From Acidobacteriaceae bacterium (GTDB taxonomy: Bacteria > Acidobacteriota > Terriglobia > Terriglobales > Acidobacteriaceae), in assembly GCA_003134855.1 (NCBI GenBank), contig PLCS01000014.1, positions 248,338-312,337 on the forward strand: a stretch of 64,000 nt of DNA, in the 5' to 3' direction. Numbering within the stretch: the first letter of the stretch is position 1; every line of letters starts with the position of its first letter. The notes under the pieces are model-generated. The model was not told where the DNA came from. It was given only the letters and a program-made list of their open reading frames with translations, and ran no database searches. Made by a program: the position numbers and the translations under genes. This document shows positions 36,041-45,621 of the stretch, piece by piece.

Positions 36041-36549
36041 GTCGCCGCCTCACCCCAAACCTGCCAAAACTTCATGAGCCCATCCGCGCCGCGCGCATAG
36101 TCGGAATCCGTCTCGACCAATACCGGAATCGTAAACATCCGCAATTGATCTTGGGCATAGATTCCCTCAACAGCGCTGACGGTGACGGCAAACGCAAATA
36201 CGCTGGGATTCCTGAATGATGCATCTGCCTTAATCTCAATGATGGTGCTGCCTTTCAGCTGAGGAAAGTTCTTAGGATCGTTGAAGATATCCCGATTTGT
36301 CACAACGCAGGAATCCGTAGGAAGGCGCTGTGCAAGTTCATCCCGCAATTTAATATCAGCGTCCACCAACCTTTTCGACTGGGCAACCAGCTGAGGTGAT
36401 GAGCCAGCGTCGCTCTTAGCTTGCTTGTCCTGAATCAGCAATCCAACTCTTGGAGCGTTTGGATTAGCGCATGTACCCGTCTGCGAAAGAGCGAAGTTTC
36501 CTCCGACAGCGATCCAGAGGAAAACGATTGTGCGTGCAACACGATTCAT
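36022..36549 (-). CDS. Secreted protein of unknown function
   Basis: A 175-residue protein with a signal peptide (about residues 1-22, ending ALSQ). I do not recognise the domain. It contains a stretch with alternating strands (RLPTDSCVVTNRD, TIIEIKADASFRNPSVFAFAVTVSAV) and a C-terminal helix rich in tryptophan and alanine. It may be an exported stress or surface protein. It is convergent with the antitoxin gene and divergent from the next unknown gene. Confidence 0.6.
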   Translation of the reverse strand: MNRVARTIVFLWIAVGGNFALSQTGTCANPNAPRVGLLIQDKQAKSDAGSSPQLVAQSKRLVDADIKLRDELAQRLPTDSCVVTNRDIFNDPKNFPQLKGSTIIEIKADASFRNPSVFAFAVTVSAVEGIYAQDQLRMFTIPVLVETDSDYARGADGLMKFWQVWGEAATHGPNK

Positions 36550-36568
36550 AAGACTCCGATCTCCAACA

Positions 36569-36597
36569 TTGACTTTCGTCTAATTTTCGCATACTCT
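36569..36597 (+). promoter_or_regulatory. Sigma-70-like promoter with flanking direct repeat
   Basis: TTGACT (36569-36574) and TACTCT (36592-36597), 17 bases apart, reading toward the unknown gene at 36696. The word ttttcgcatac occurs at 36584-36594 (covering the -10 start) and again at 36627-36637, 43 bases later. Confidence 0.4.
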
Positions 36598-36695
36598 CTT
36601 GCCTATGACGTGCCAAAACAAGGCATTTTTCGCATACCCCAAAATGAGAAAATCAAGTGGACGACAAAATCGCCAATGGCTTAAGGGAGGAAATC

Positions 36696-37187
36696 ATGTC
36701 CAAGCGATCGGTCCAAGAACTTCAGGCCTGTTTGGAAACTACGTTGAGGAAAACAGAAGACGCCGAAATCGAGATCGGGAAGCATAGGGCGGGCAACCCT
36801 AAGGTTGCCTTGCTGCGGCAACTTCGAGACGCATATATCGGCCTTGCTTCGGCCTTGATAAGAAGCATCGAGAGCAAAATGAATACAACCATTTGCGGCG
36901 AATCGGCTCGGATCAACCAGGAGCGGCATGAAGCTCTGATGGAGCGTGTCGCTTCCGAAAATGAAATGGGTGCAACTGATGGCGGATCAATGACCCAACG
37001 CTGGAACCGGGTAAGGACTGCGACGGAACGGTTGGAGAACGCCCTTCATGTGCACTGGAACCATCAATCGACCTGTCAAATCTGTCTTGCAAATCGTTGT
37101 TGCGCGCCTACCGCGCCCCCACCAACTTTGCGCTCTTTGCCCTCTGCCCGTAGTGGCTCACCACATACTGATCGAGTATCTGTTTGA
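36696..37187 (+). CDS. Unknown protein, 3' end overlapping ispG
   Basis: A 163-residue protein starting [10 protein letters not shown], with AGGGAGG before the ATG. The first 120 residues are helical and charged, without a recognised domain. The last 27 codons overlap the 3' end of ispG on the other strand by 80 bases and read out as a Pro/Ser-rich tail ([19 protein letters not shown]) unlike the rest. This suggests that the original stop was lost and the frame now runs into ispG. Confidence 0.55.
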   Translation: MSKRSVQELQACLETTLRKTEDAEIEIGKHRAGNPKVALLRQLRDAYIGLASALIRSIESKMNTTICGESARINQERHEALMERVASENEMGATDGGSMTQRWNRVRTATERLENALHVHWNHQSTCQICLANRCCAPTAPPPTLRSLPSARSGSPHTDRVSV

Positions 37188-38358
37188 ACTCCGCCACAAT
37201 CGTATCCCCGTGCAGCGTCTTGTAGAGCTTCCCGTCCACATAGACCGGCGCTTTAGGTTCCTCAAAGGTTCCCGGCAGGCTGATCCCCAGGTTGGCGTGC
37301 TTCGATTCACCCGGCCCGTTGACCACGCAGCCCATCACCGCCAGCTTCAACTCCTCCACGCCGGGATACTTCTTGCGCCACTCCGGCATCGAGGTCCGCA
37401 GATAACTCTGAATTTGCTCGGCCAGCTCCTGGAAGTAAGTACTCGTCGTCCGCCCGCACCCTGGGCAACTAGTCACCTGCGGCATGAAGCTGCGAATCCC
37501 CAGCGATTGTAGAATTTGCTGCGCTGCCACGACCTCTTCCGTCCGGTCGCCGCCGGGTTTCGGCGTCAGGCTCACGCGGATGGTGTCGCCGATGCCGGCC
37601 AGCAACAACGGCGCAAGCCCCGCCGTCGAGGCAATCAGCCCCTTCGCGCCCATCCCCGCCTCGGTCAACCCCAGGTGCAACACGTAATCGCAGCGCGCGG
37701 CCAGGTTGGCATATACATCGATCAGGTCGCGCACCCCGCTCACCTTGGCGGAAAGAATAATCTGGTCGCGGCGGAGGCCGTAGCGCTCGGCGGCCGCGGC
37801 CGACTCCAGCGCGCTCACCACCATCGCCTCCATCATCACGTCGCGCGCGGGCAGCGGCTGCGGCTGGCGGCTGTTCTCGTCCATCATGCGGGTCAGCAGC
37901 GATTGATCCAGCGATCCCCAGTTCACACCGATGCGCACCGGCTTCTGGTTTTCAACGGCGCACTCCACCATGACCTGAAAATTGTCGTTGTCTTTCTTGC
38001 CTATCGACGCGTTGCCGGGATTGATGCGGTACTTGGCCAGCGTCCGCGCCGTGGCGGGAAACTTCTTCAGTAGCAGGTGGCCGTTGTAGTGGAAGTCGCC
38101 CACAATCGGTACACGCAAACCGCGCTTGTCGATGCCCTCCACGATGTAGGGAACAGCCGCCGCGGCATCCTCGTTGTTCACCGTGACACGCACGATCTCC
38201 GAGCCCGCCAAGGCCAACGCCGCTACCTGTTCGATGGTGCCTGCAACGTCCGCCGTGTCGGTGTTGGTCATCGACTGCACGACGACCGGAACCTCCCAGC
38301 CCACGCGAACCTGCCCGATGCTGACCGTTCCCGTTTTTCTGCGCTGAATCTCCGCCAT
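37108..38358 (-). CDS. ispG: 4-hydroxy-3-methylbut-2-enyl diphosphate synthase
   Basis: A 416-residue enzyme of the non-mevalonate isoprenoid pathway (GcpE). It converts the cyclic diphosphate MEcPP to HMBPP with a [4Fe-4S] cluster. Substrate-domain marks are [28 protein letters not shown] and [11 protein letters not shown]; the cluster ligands are in TSCPGCGRT and [11 protein letters not shown]. Length fits the two-domain bacterial form. An unknown plus-strand gene overlaps its last 80 bases. Confidence 0.95.
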   Translation of the reverse strand: MAEIQRRKTGTVSIGQVRVGWEVPVVVQSMTNTDTADVAGTIEQVAALALAGSEIVRVTVNNEDAAAAVPYIVEGIDKRGLRVPIVGDFHYNGHLLLKKFPATARTLAKYRINPGNASIGKKDNDNFQVMVECAVENQKPVRIGVNWGSLDQSLLTRMMDENSRQPQPLPARDVMMEAMVVSALESAAAAERYGLRRDQIILSAKVSGVRDLIDVYANLAARCDYVLHLGLTEAGMGAKGLIASTAGLAPLLLAGIGDTIRVSLTPKPGGDRTEEVVAAQQILQSLGIRSFMPQVTSCPGCGRTTSTYFQELAEQIQSYLRTSMPEWRKKYPGVEELKLAVMGCVVNGPGESKHANLGISLPGTFEEPKAPVYVDGKLYKTLHGDTIVAEFKQILDQYVVSHYGQRAKSAKLVGAR

Positions 38359-38394
38359 GCCTCTAGTTTACCTGCAAATCCTGCCGGTCGCGGC

Positions 38395-39240
38395 CTAAGC
38401 GCCGATTCCGCTCACCTTGATCAGCAGCCATTCCAGAACACGCGATGGCAGCAGCCGCTTGAGCGCCAGCCCCAGGTGCGCATCCCAGCCAAAGACGTAG
38501 CGCAGCCTGGGCAGCGGATCGTTGAGTATCGCCGCAATTCCATCAGCGACAATCTGCGGGTTGGCCTTCAGTTTGCCTCTCTCGCGCTGGCTCATCAGAC
38601 GCGCGATGCGAGCGGCGTTGAGGGAGTTGGCATCCTGTGCGGAAGCGGAAAGAATCGCATTGCGAGTCCATATGTTGGTTTCAAACGAACCCGGTTCGAC
38701 CAGCACAACCTGAATCCCCAGCGGCTTCATCTCCAGCCGCAGCGACTCGGCCCATCCCTCCAGCGCAAACTTCGAGGCCACGTAGCTGCCGACGCCCGGA
38801 AAGCCGATGCGCCCGGAGATCGACGAAAGTATGACAACGTGCCCCGCTCCCTGCCGACGCAACTGAGGCAGAAAGGCCCGTGTCACCGCCGTCGCGCCAA
38901 AGAAGTTAGTCTGGAACTGCTGCCGTAGCTCCGCGTCCGTAACATCCTCTGCGAAGCCTGCCATGGCGAAGCCCGCATTACTAACGACTGCATCGAGCGA
39001 GTCAGCACGTGCGGCAATCGTTGCGGCAAGCTCCGCAATTTGGTCGGCGTTGGTTACGTCCAAAGCGAGAAACTCGATGCGGTCGAGAACGCCATCCGTG
39101 CGGGCAGCCTCCTCCAGCTTGCCGCGGCGGTTGAGATCGCGCATGGTGGCCAGCACACGCCATCCACGCCGCGCCAGAGCAACAGTGGTCAGCAAGCCAA
39201 AGCCGCTGGATGCGCCTGTAATGAGTGCAACCTTTGTCAT
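38395..39240 (-). CDS. SDR family oxidoreductase
   Basis: A 281-residue short-chain dehydrogenase. The NAD(P)-binding motif is TGASSGFG (residues 8-15), NAG is conserved in VVSNAGFA, and the catalytic motif is SYVASK. The substrate is unknown; the extended C-terminus is typical of classical SDRs acting on retinol/steroid-like or polysaccharide substrates. Its start overlaps the stop of the upstream glycosyltransferase (ATGA at 39237-39240), so it belongs to the same operon. Confidence 0.85.
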   Translation of the reverse strand: MTKVALITGASSGFGLLTTVALARRGWRVLATMRDLNRRGKLEEAARTDGVLDRIEFLALDVTNADQIAELAATIAARADSLDAVVSNAGFAMAGFAEDVTDAELRQQFQTNFFGATAVTRAFLPQLRRQGAGHVVILSSISGRIGFPGVGSYVASKFALEGWAESLRLEMKPLGIQVVLVEPGSFETNIWTRNAILSASAQDANSLNAARIARLMSQRERGKLKANPQIVADGIAAILNDPLPRLRYVFGWDAHLGLALKRLLPSRVLEWLLIKVSGIGA

Positions 39241-40340
39241 ACTTTCGCCGCATGCTCCAGCAACTCCACATATCTGGAGATAACATCAGGCCAGCGATAT
39301 TCTGCACGCGCGCGCATCCTGGATGCCTCTCTAAGTCGCGCCCGTTCATGATCTTCCCGCTCTGCAAGATCAATAGCCTTGGTAAGTTCCGGAACATCTG
39401 CAAAATAATACCCACACGGCCCCAGTGTCTCGCGGTTAAAGGGGTTATCGTGCGCATAAATCAGGTTGCCGCAGCCCATCGCCTCCAAAAGTGAAGGATT
39501 CGTTCCACCGACGCTATGCCCGTGCAGATAGGCAAAAGAATGGTAGCGAAGGCAAGTCAGCTTGACCTGGTCGTACACGGTACCGATCATCCATATCCTC
39601 GGATCCTTAACCGCGCGGAGCTGTTCTACGTAGCCCGTCTTGGCCAGATGATCGCCTGCCACGATGAGTCTCTTGTTGCTGCGGGATTGTTGAAACGCCC
39701 GAAGAATCTCCAGCACGTGGTTTTCAGGCTCAAGGCGGCAGACGACAAGATAGTAGCTCTCCGAAAATAGATTCCACTCGGAAAGCGGCGGCTCCGAAGG
39801 AGGCTCTTCGATCACATCGCAGCCATAACGAATCACGGTGCACGCCCTAACCCTGCCATGACGATCTGCAAGACTTTCAGCAATGGCTTCCGCATCCGCG
39901 ATGATGCGATTGGCTGAATAAAGAGAAATCCATTCCATCAGACGGAAATAACTCTTCGCGATAATACCCCACTTGGCGCGCGCCCATTCCAGACCGTCCG
40001 GATTGATCCACACCTCGGCGCCCCACAACCGGGGAATCAGGCAAAACGGAGCAGCGCCATAGCCAAGCATATACACAACGTCATATTTCCGGCGAGCCGC
40101 CCACAGGCATTGCAGGTCATAGAGGATCGTCTGAAGGGGGCCGAGGGGAGGCGCGGAGACGTATCGCAGTTTTACTCCCTGAAAAACATCAGACTCACTG
40201 GATTCGCCGGATTCGCAAAAGACCGTCACATCGTAACCACGCTCGGAGAGTCCGACCCCTAGCTTTTCGGCAAAGGTCTCAAACCCGCCATAGCGAGCCG
40301 GAATTCCGCGCGTGCCAAGGATGGCAATCTTCATCTTCAT
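39237..40340 (-). CDS. DUF1972-type glycosyltransferase
   Basis: A 367-residue protein with MKIAILGTRGIPARYGGFETFAEKL at the N-terminus, the DUF1972 mark of rhamnosyltransferase-like GT4/GT1 enzymes. The GT-B C-domain features are VVCRLEPENHVLEILRA and TNPSLLEAMGCGN. It likely adds a sugar to a surface polysaccharide. The start is ATG at 40340, at an ATGA overlap with the upstream glycosyltransferase; the stop overlaps the SDR gene. Confidence 0.88.
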   Translation of the reverse strand: MKMKIAILGTRGIPARYGGFETFAEKLGVGLSERGYDVTVFCESGESSESDVFQGVKLRYVSAPPLGPLQTILYDLQCLWAARRKYDVVYMLGYGAAPFCLIPRLWGAEVWINPDGLEWARAKWGIIAKSYFRLMEWISLYSANRIIADAEAIAESLADRHGRVRACTVIRYGCDVIEEPPSEPPLSEWNLFSESYYLVVCRLEPENHVLEILRAFQQSRSNKRLIVAGDHLAKTGYVEQLRAVKDPRIWMIGTVYDQVKLTCLRYHSFAYLHGHSVGGTNPSLLEAMGCGNLIYAHDNPFNRETLGPCGYYFADVPELTKAIDLAEREDHERARLREASRMRARAEYRWPDVISRYVELLEHAAKV

Positions 40341-41545
40341 ATCTGCCCGTGATGCACTCGAAGTGGAATATCCAATGCGGCATAACACTGATTGAATGCA
40401 GTAAGCACGGACGTCATGGTGAAATGTTCTTCAAAGCGCCGTCTGGATTCAATACCCATCCGCCTGCATGCTTCAGGATCGCACAGAAGAGCGCGGAGTA
40501 CATCTGCCAATGCCACGACATCGCGAGGAGGAACCAAACGCCCGTTTACCCCCTCAACGACAACTTCCCGGCAACCCGGCATATCAGTTGTCACTATAGC
40601 GCAACCTGCGGCACAAGCCTCTACCAGAGCACGCGGCAGTCCTTCTCGGTAATAGGAAGGCAAACAGAAGATGTCTGATTTGTTCAGAAGCTCCGGAACA
40701 TCTGTACGGTAGCCAAGCCATTTGACCACGCCTTCTGCTTCGGCAGATCGCAATTCCTTGCGGGTTAGCGACGCCGGATTGCTTTCGTCGATATCGCCTG
40801 CGAAAAGCAATTCGAATCGAAGGCCCTCGCGGTGCAGTATCCGCGCTGCCTCGATCAACTGAAGAATACCCTTGTATCGAATCATGCGGCAAACACATAA
40901 TATAGTAATAACAAGATTATTATGGGGCATCGGGATAATTGCGTCAGAATCAAGTCCCGCGCTTGGTATCACAATACTCTTTGTAGCTCTCACGACGTTG
41001 TTATCAATGAAGAATAATCGATCGTCAGGATTCTCCAGCGCCATGACAGAACGAGATTTCCTGAACACTTGCCTAAGTCCATAAATAACCAATGGGCGAA
41101 GAGCAGAATATACCCACTTATCTTCGACAAACAAGCTTCCCAATCCAGTGATTGCGGCAAGCAGAGAAGCGTTCTTGCGCCATCGAATCAGCATTCCACC
41201 TAGCAGCACATTCTTAAGCGAAACCAGATGCACTAAATCAGGATCGCACGAGTGAATAATTGCACGCAGGTCCAGTATCCCTTTGATCTCCTCTATTGGA
41301 TTCCCAACTCCTATCTTGATCCGAAGGGGAATAAACTGCATCCCGGCATTGATTGCGCGTTCCGGGCTTGCCCCGTCTCGGGCAGCAACGATAACATCCC
41401 ATCCAGCTTCCTGTATCGCTGTCGCAAGCACCCAGAAATGGCTATATAAGAAGCCTATCTCATTCAGAACAATGAGATACCGGGAGCGGCGCCCCACACT
41501 TAGCTGTGGGTTGGAATCTGCATCCATTGTTCTGCCGTCTGTCAT
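40337..41545 (-). CDS. Glycosyltransferase (GT-B type, group 1)
   Basis: A 402-residue GT-B glycosyltransferase. The N-domain holds the YLIVLNEIGFLYSHFW region and the C-domain the nucleotide-sugar motif YYREGLPRALVEACAAG and VVPPRDVVALADVL. The start ATG at 41545 follows GAAGG; a longer frame to 41632 is unlikely. It is the first gene of a three-gene run (two glycosyltransferases and an SDR) with ATGA overlaps. Expression probably comes from the candidate promoter near 41650. Confidence 0.88.
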   Translation of the reverse strand: MTDGRTMDADSNPQLSVGRRSRYLIVLNEIGFLYSHFWVLATAIQEAGWDVIVAARDGASPERAINAGMQFIPLRIKIGVGNPIEEIKGILDLRAIIHSCDPDLVHLVSLKNVLLGGMLIRWRKNASLLAAITGLGSLFVEDKWVYSALRPLVIYGLRQVFRKSRSVMALENPDDRLFFIDNNVVRATKSIVIPSAGLDSDAIIPMPHNNLVITILCVCRMIRYKGILQLIEAARILHREGLRFELLFAGDIDESNPASLTRKELRSAEAEGVVKWLGYRTDVPELLNKSDIFCLPSYYREGLPRALVEACAAGCAIVTTDMPGCREVVVEGVNGRLVPPRDVVALADVLRALLCDPEACRRMGIESRRRFEEHFTMTSVLTAFNQCYAALDIPLRVHHGQI

Positions 41546-41651
41546 GATGCACCTTCTCTCAGAGCTTATGACAAAGACACCCGCGCGTGATGCTGGAACC
41601 CGGCGACCCTCGTCATCAAGCAGCCGTTTCACCCATAGTCAAAGCATATCA

Positions 41652-41669
41652 TTGACAGTGAGATGTCAA
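41652..41669 (-). promoter_or_regulatory. Palindromic site overlapping a -35 box upstream of the glycosyltransferase run
   Basis: TTGACA and TGTCAA (41652-41657 and 41664-41669) face each other across GTGAGA. On the minus strand the left-reading copy is a perfect -35, with TATGCT 15 bases beyond. This could be both a promoter and an operator. Confidence 0.35.
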
Positions 41670-42008
41670 GCCTGGAATCTGTTTCGCTGAAAAGTGATTC
41701 CTAGTGCGGCGAGTTAGTGAAACGCAACTAACGCCTACTGTTGCGAAACGGGAGGATGGCGGCGCTGCCACTCGCGCATTAACGAAAACAAATTCAAGCA
41801 GCAATCGGCCCTCATAAGGGCTTTCAATCCGGGCCTGGTCATGCGCCAACTCATACTGTAACCATATGATACGGAAATGATGAACCTTTCGATATGCGTG
41901 CCCCAGGTTCCGCTTTTGGAACCTGGGGCTACACGATCATGCGGTCATGGTACAAGCGAGCGCAGAAACAGCGCGAGTGTTGAAACACCCGCCGCCACTA
42001 AATGCTTC
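41670..42008. other. Spacer between ppgK and the glycosyltransferase run
   Basis: No gene is supported here. Apart from the palindromic promoter-like site on its left edge and the hairpin repeat at 41900-41929, I see nothing specific. Confidence 0.4.
41900..41929. repeat. Perfect 12-bp hairpin GCCCCAGGTTCC
   Basis: Left arm 41900-41911, right arm 41918-41929, loop GCTTTT. It has no T-run on the plus side and may be a mobile or REP-like hairpin, or a terminator-like structure after ppgK. Confidence 0.5.
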
Positions 42009-42767
42009 TTACCCCTGATCCCGCCACAGCACCACGCCGCCCAGCAGCCCGCTCTCATTCGAGACAATACTCACGTTTTTTGCCGGTGTGAAGAGGATCT
42101 TTTTTGTGTTGCCGCCGCCCAGATAGAGGTGGTCCCAGTTGAAGAGCGCCTCGGTCTGCGTGATCGCGGCCTGGAGGAAGTCGTTCCAGCGCGCCTTGCC
42201 GAATTTGTCCAGGCCGCGGCGGCCCAGGTAGTCCTCGTAGGTCATGCCCTTCTTGCGCCAGGGGTGGTGGCCCAGCTCCAGGCCGGGGCAGAGGTGGCCG
42301 TTTGTAAAGAGCGCCGCGCCGAGGCCAGTGCCCAGCGTCAGCACCAGCTCCACGCCGTGGCCCTGGATCGCCCCATAGCCGGCCACATCGGCGTCGTTGC
42401 CCACGCGCACCGGCTTCTTCCAGCGCTTTTCCAGTTCGGCTTGCAGCGGGAAGCCCCCCACCCACAGTGGGTGCAGGTTGAAGGCGCCGAAGGTGCAGCC
42501 GTGTTTGACCACACCGGGGAAGCCCACTGAGACTCGGTCGAAATCCGCAAACAGCTTGCGCAACTCATCCAGCCCGCCCAGCACCGCCTCCGGCGTTGGC
42601 ACGGCAGGGGTTACGACGCGCTGGCGCTCGCTGACCGGCTTACCGGACGGGTCCAGCAGCATGGCCTTCAGCCCCGAGCCGCCAATGTCGATCGACATGG
42701 TGATGGGACCGGTTGGGTTGGACGAAGCGATTGAGGCAGCGACGGGCGTGGAAATTTCAGGAGTCAT
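42009..42767 (-). CDS. ppgK: Polyphosphate glucokinase (ROK family)
   Basis: A 252-residue sugar kinase. The N-terminal phosphate motif reads SIDIGGSGLKA and the second GTGLGAALFTNG; NDADVAG holds the catalytic aspartate, and the C-terminal FNWDHLYLGGGNTKKI matches the polyphosphate glucokinase branch more than ordinary ROK kinases. Polyphosphate or ATP would phosphorylate glucose to glucose 6-phosphate. The start at 42767 is set by the protein pattern. The gene is divergent from rfbB. Confidence 0.85.
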   Translation of the reverse strand: MTPEISTPVAASIASSNPTGPITMSIDIGGSGLKAMLLDPSGKPVSERQRVVTPAVPTPEAVLGGLDELRKLFADFDRVSVGFPGVVKHGCTFGAFNLHPLWVGGFPLQAELEKRWKKPVRVGNDADVAGYGAIQGHGVELVLTLGTGLGAALFTNGHLCPGLELGHHPWRKKGMTYEDYLGRRGLDKFGKARWNDFLQAAITQTEALFNWDHLYLGGGNTKKILFTPAKNVSIVSNESGLLGGVVLWRDQG

Positions 42768-43097
42768 CAGCAGGAATTGTACAGCTTGCGGCCGGAATTG
42801 CAACTGCGGTGTGATTGCTCCTGCTGAATGCGGGCAGTTCCAGAGTGGGAATGTCTGCCAACTCCGAGCAGCCAAATCCAGCTTCGTAGCAATTCGCCGG
42901 ATTGTGGGACAGCAATCTGTCTTGTATTGAATCATTGGCCATGCTAGCCTAACGTGGTGTGAGCCTTCCGCGGGCACCGGGAGAATCATCTACCGCAGGG
43001 CTTGATTTGCTCTCGAATGGCTTGTTTCGTGCGAGTGCATGATCGAACGGGCTGTCGTCCTCTCCCTAATTCCAACGCTCGAAGGATCTCTGGAACG
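42768..43097. other. Divergent spacer between ppgK and rfbB
   Basis: About 330 bases with no supported gene. It must hold the promoters of ppgK (minus) and of the rfb operon (plus), but I cannot place a good -35/-10 pair with confidence. Confidence 0.35.
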
Positions 43098-44186
43098 ATG
43101 ACAAATGTCAGGAACACCATCCTCGTCACTGGCGGCGCGGGGTTTATCGGCTCTAACTTTGTTCTGCAGTGGATCAGAAATTGCAGCGATGCCGTGGTCA
43201 ATCTGGATCTGCTCACTTATGCAGGCAATCCGGATAATCTCGCGGCCATCGAGGACGATTCCCGGCACAAGTTGGTGCGCGGCGATATTTGTGACGCGGA
43301 GTTGGTGGCCGCATTGCTGCGCGAGCATCGGCCCAAATTCATCGTCCATTTCGCCGCGGAAAGCCACGTGGATCGCTCGATTGTCGATCCAGGCGCCTTT
43401 ATTCGCACCAACGTACAGGGAACCTTCACGCTGCTTGAACAGGCCCGGCTCTATTGGTCGGAGCTGGACGAGGCTGGCCGAAAAGAATTCCGCTTCCTGC
43501 ACATCTCTACAGACGAGGTCTATGGAACGCTCGGTCCGGACGATCCGGCCTTTTCCGAGATCTCGGCCTATGCCCCCAACAGTCCTTATGCAGCCTCAAA
43601 GGCGGCCTCGGACCATCTGGCTCGAGCCTACTTTCACACCTATGGCTTGCCCGTACTCACGACTAACTGCTCGAATAACTATGGGCCGTTTCAGTTTCCT
43701 GAAAAGCTGATTCCGCTGGTGATCCTGAATGCCCTCGAAGGCAAGCCGCTGCCCGTCTATGGCGACGGTTGTAACGTGCGCGACTGGCTGTTTGTGGAAG
43801 ACCACTGTTCGGCCATCTGCGCCGTGCTGGATAGGGGTCGCGTGGGAGAAACTTATAACATTGGCGGCAACAGTGAACGGAAGAATCTGGATGTGGTGAC
43901 GGCGATTTGTGATCTTGTCGACGATCTGCGCCCCGATACCGCGCTCGGGCCGCGCAGCAAGCTCATCACTTTTGTTGCCGACCGCCCCGGACATGACCGC
44001 CGTTACGCTATTGACGCCACGAAAATCAGCCGCGAGCTTGGATGGCGGCCGGATGAGGAGTTCATCAGCGGACTGCGTAAAACGGTGGCGTGGTACCTTG
44101 ATCATGGCTCCTGGGTTCAGAGTGTTCGCACTGGAGCTTACAGGGACTGGATTAGAAAGAACTATGAGGAGAGGCTTCCACAATGA
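43098..44186 (+). CDS. rfbB: dTDP-glucose 4,6-dehydratase
   Basis: A 362-residue extended SDR enzyme, second step of dTDP-L-rhamnose synthesis. The NAD-binding motif is [11 protein letters not shown] at the N-terminus, STDEVYG and the catalytic [10 protein letters not shown] are present. The ATG at 43098 puts the Rossmann motif right at the N-terminus; a longer frame from 43002 is less likely. Its last four bases overlap the start of rfbA (ATGA at 44183-44186). Confidence 0.94.
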   Translation: MTNVRNTILVTGGAGFIGSNFVLQWIRNCSDAVVNLDLLTYAGNPDNLAAIEDDSRHKLVRGDICDAELVAALLREHRPKFIVHFAAESHVDRSIVDPGAFIRTNVQGTFTLLEQARLYWSELDEAGRKEFRFLHISTDEVYGTLGPDDPAFSEISAYAPNSPYAASKAASDHLARAYFHTYGLPVLTTNCSNNYGPFQFPEKLIPLVILNALEGKPLPVYGDGCNVRDWLFVEDHCSAICAVLDRGRVGETYNIGGNSERKNLDVVTAICDLVDDLRPDTALGPRSKLITFVADRPGHDRRYAIDATKISRELGWRPDEEFISGLRKTVAWYLDHGSWVQSVRTGAYRDWIRKNYEERLPQ

Positions 44187-45079
44187 AGGCAATCATTCTT
44201 GCGGGCGGATCTGGAACCCGGCTCTACCCTGTAACGCAGGTAGTCTCAAAACAGCTCCTGCCGGTATATGATAAGCCGATGATCTACTACCCGCTTAGCA
44301 CTTTGATGCTGGCGGGGCTGCGCGACATTCTTATTATTTCCACTCCGCAGGATACCACTCGCTTTGCGGAATTGCTGGGCAATGGCAATCAGTGGGGCAT
44401 CAATCTGAATTATGCCGTGCAGCCCAGCCCAGACGGCCTTGCGCAGGCCTTTCTGATTGGGCGCGATTTTATCGCCGGAGATACGAGTGCGTTGATTCTG
44501 GGCGATAACATCTTCTACGGTCAATCGTTCTCGGCGCATTTGCAGCGCGCGGCGTCTGTGAAGCATGGAGCGGTCGTCTTTGCCTATCCCGTGCAGGATC
44601 CGGAACGCTACGGTGTAGTGGAGTTCGATGAATCGGGCCGCGCCATCAGTCTTGAAGAGAAGCCCAAGTCTCCCAAGTCTCGGTATGCTGTAACCGGCCT
44701 CTATTTCTACGACAGTGAAGTGGTAAGCCTCGCCGCTTCCCTCAAGCCATCGACTCGGGGCGAACTGGAGATCACAGATTTGAATCGGCTTTATCTGGAA
44801 GCGGGCAGCCTGAAGGTGCAGGTGATGAGCCGTGGAATGGCGTGGCTCGATACTGGCACGCATGATTCGCTTCTTGATGCCGGTCTTTTTGTTCAGACGA
44901 TTGAGCGGCGTCAGGGGCTACAGATTGCCTGCCCGGAAGAAATTTCATATCGCCTGGGATACATTAATGCTGACCAGCTCGAAGAGTTGGCTCGACCGGT
45001 ACGCAAGAGTGGCTATGGGCAATATCTGCTTGCCCTCAGAAACGAGCAGCGATTTACTATTGAGGCGGACGCGAGATGA
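44183..45079 (+). CDS. rfbA: Glucose-1-phosphate thymidylyltransferase
   Basis: A 298-residue nucleotidyltransferase that activates glucose 1-phosphate with dTTP, the first step of dTDP-rhamnose synthesis. Signature: [13 protein letters not shown] at the N-terminus and [23 protein letters not shown] and LDTGTHDSL are also present. It overlaps rfbB upstream and rfbC downstream by ATGA junctions. Confidence 0.95.
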   Translation: MKAIILAGGSGTRLYPVTQVVSKQLLPVYDKPMIYYPLSTLMLAGLRDILIISTPQDTTRFAELLGNGNQWGINLNYAVQPSPDGLAQAFLIGRDFIAGDTSALILGDNIFYGQSFSAHLQRAASVKHGAVVFAYPVQDPERYGVVEFDESGRAISLEEKPKSPKSRYAVTGLYFYDSEVVSLAASLKPSTRGELEITDLNRLYLEAGSLKVQVMSRGMAWLDTGTHDSLLDAGLFVQTIERRQGLQIACPEEISYRLGYINADQLEELARPVRKSGYGQYLLALRNEQRFTIEADAR

Positions 45080-45621
45080 AGATTACTCAAACCTCGTTGC
45101 CCGGCGTCCTGCTGCTTTCGCCTGATATCTACCGGGATGACCGCGGCGCATTCATGGAGACATGGAATCTACAAGGCATGGCTGAGGCGGGGCTGCCGTC
45201 AACCTGGGTACAGGATAACTTCTCTATCTCAAAAATGAATGTACTTAGGGGAATTCATTACCAGGTGATTCACGCACAAGGAAAACTGGTCCGGGTTACT
45301 CATGGCGCAGTGCTGGATGTAGCGGTTGACCTGCGCCGCAGCTCTCCCTCCTTTGCCAGGCATATCGCCGTGGAACTCACCGGAGAGAACGGTAAGATGT
45401 TATGGATCCCCGAAGGTTTCGGCCACGCTTTTCTTTCACTCACTGATGTCGTTGGCTTTGCATACAAAGTGACCGGCTATTATTCTCCTGCAGGCGAGCG
45501 GACTATCGTGTGGAACGACCCGGACTTGGCAATTCCTTGGCCCATTTCCGCCGAGCGCGCCATTCTTTCTGGAAAGGACCGCAACGGCCTCACATTGCGC
45601 GAGGCGGAGGTCTTTGCATGA
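45076..45621 (+). CDS. rfbC: dTDP-4-dehydrorhamnose 3,5-epimerase
   Basis: A 181-residue cupin-fold epimerase, third step of the pathway. It contains LRGIHYQ with the catalytic histidine, [12 protein letters not shown], and [15 protein letters not shown]. It is coupled to rfbA and rfbD by overlapping start/stop codons. Confidence 0.94.
   Translation: MKITQTSLPGVLLLSPDIYRDDRGAFMETWNLQGMAEAGLPSTWVQDNFSISKMNVLRGIHYQVIHAQGKLVRVTHGAVLDVAVDLRRSSPSFARHIAVELTGENGKMLWIPEGFGHAFLSLTDVVGFAYKVTGYYSPAGERTIVWNDPDLAIPWPISAERAILSGKDRNGLTLREAEVFA

Noticed and set aside
43002..43097. Longer N-terminus for rfbB starting at 43002
   Set aside because: Adds 32 residues before the Rossmann motif that has no place in the family; ATG at 43098 fits better.
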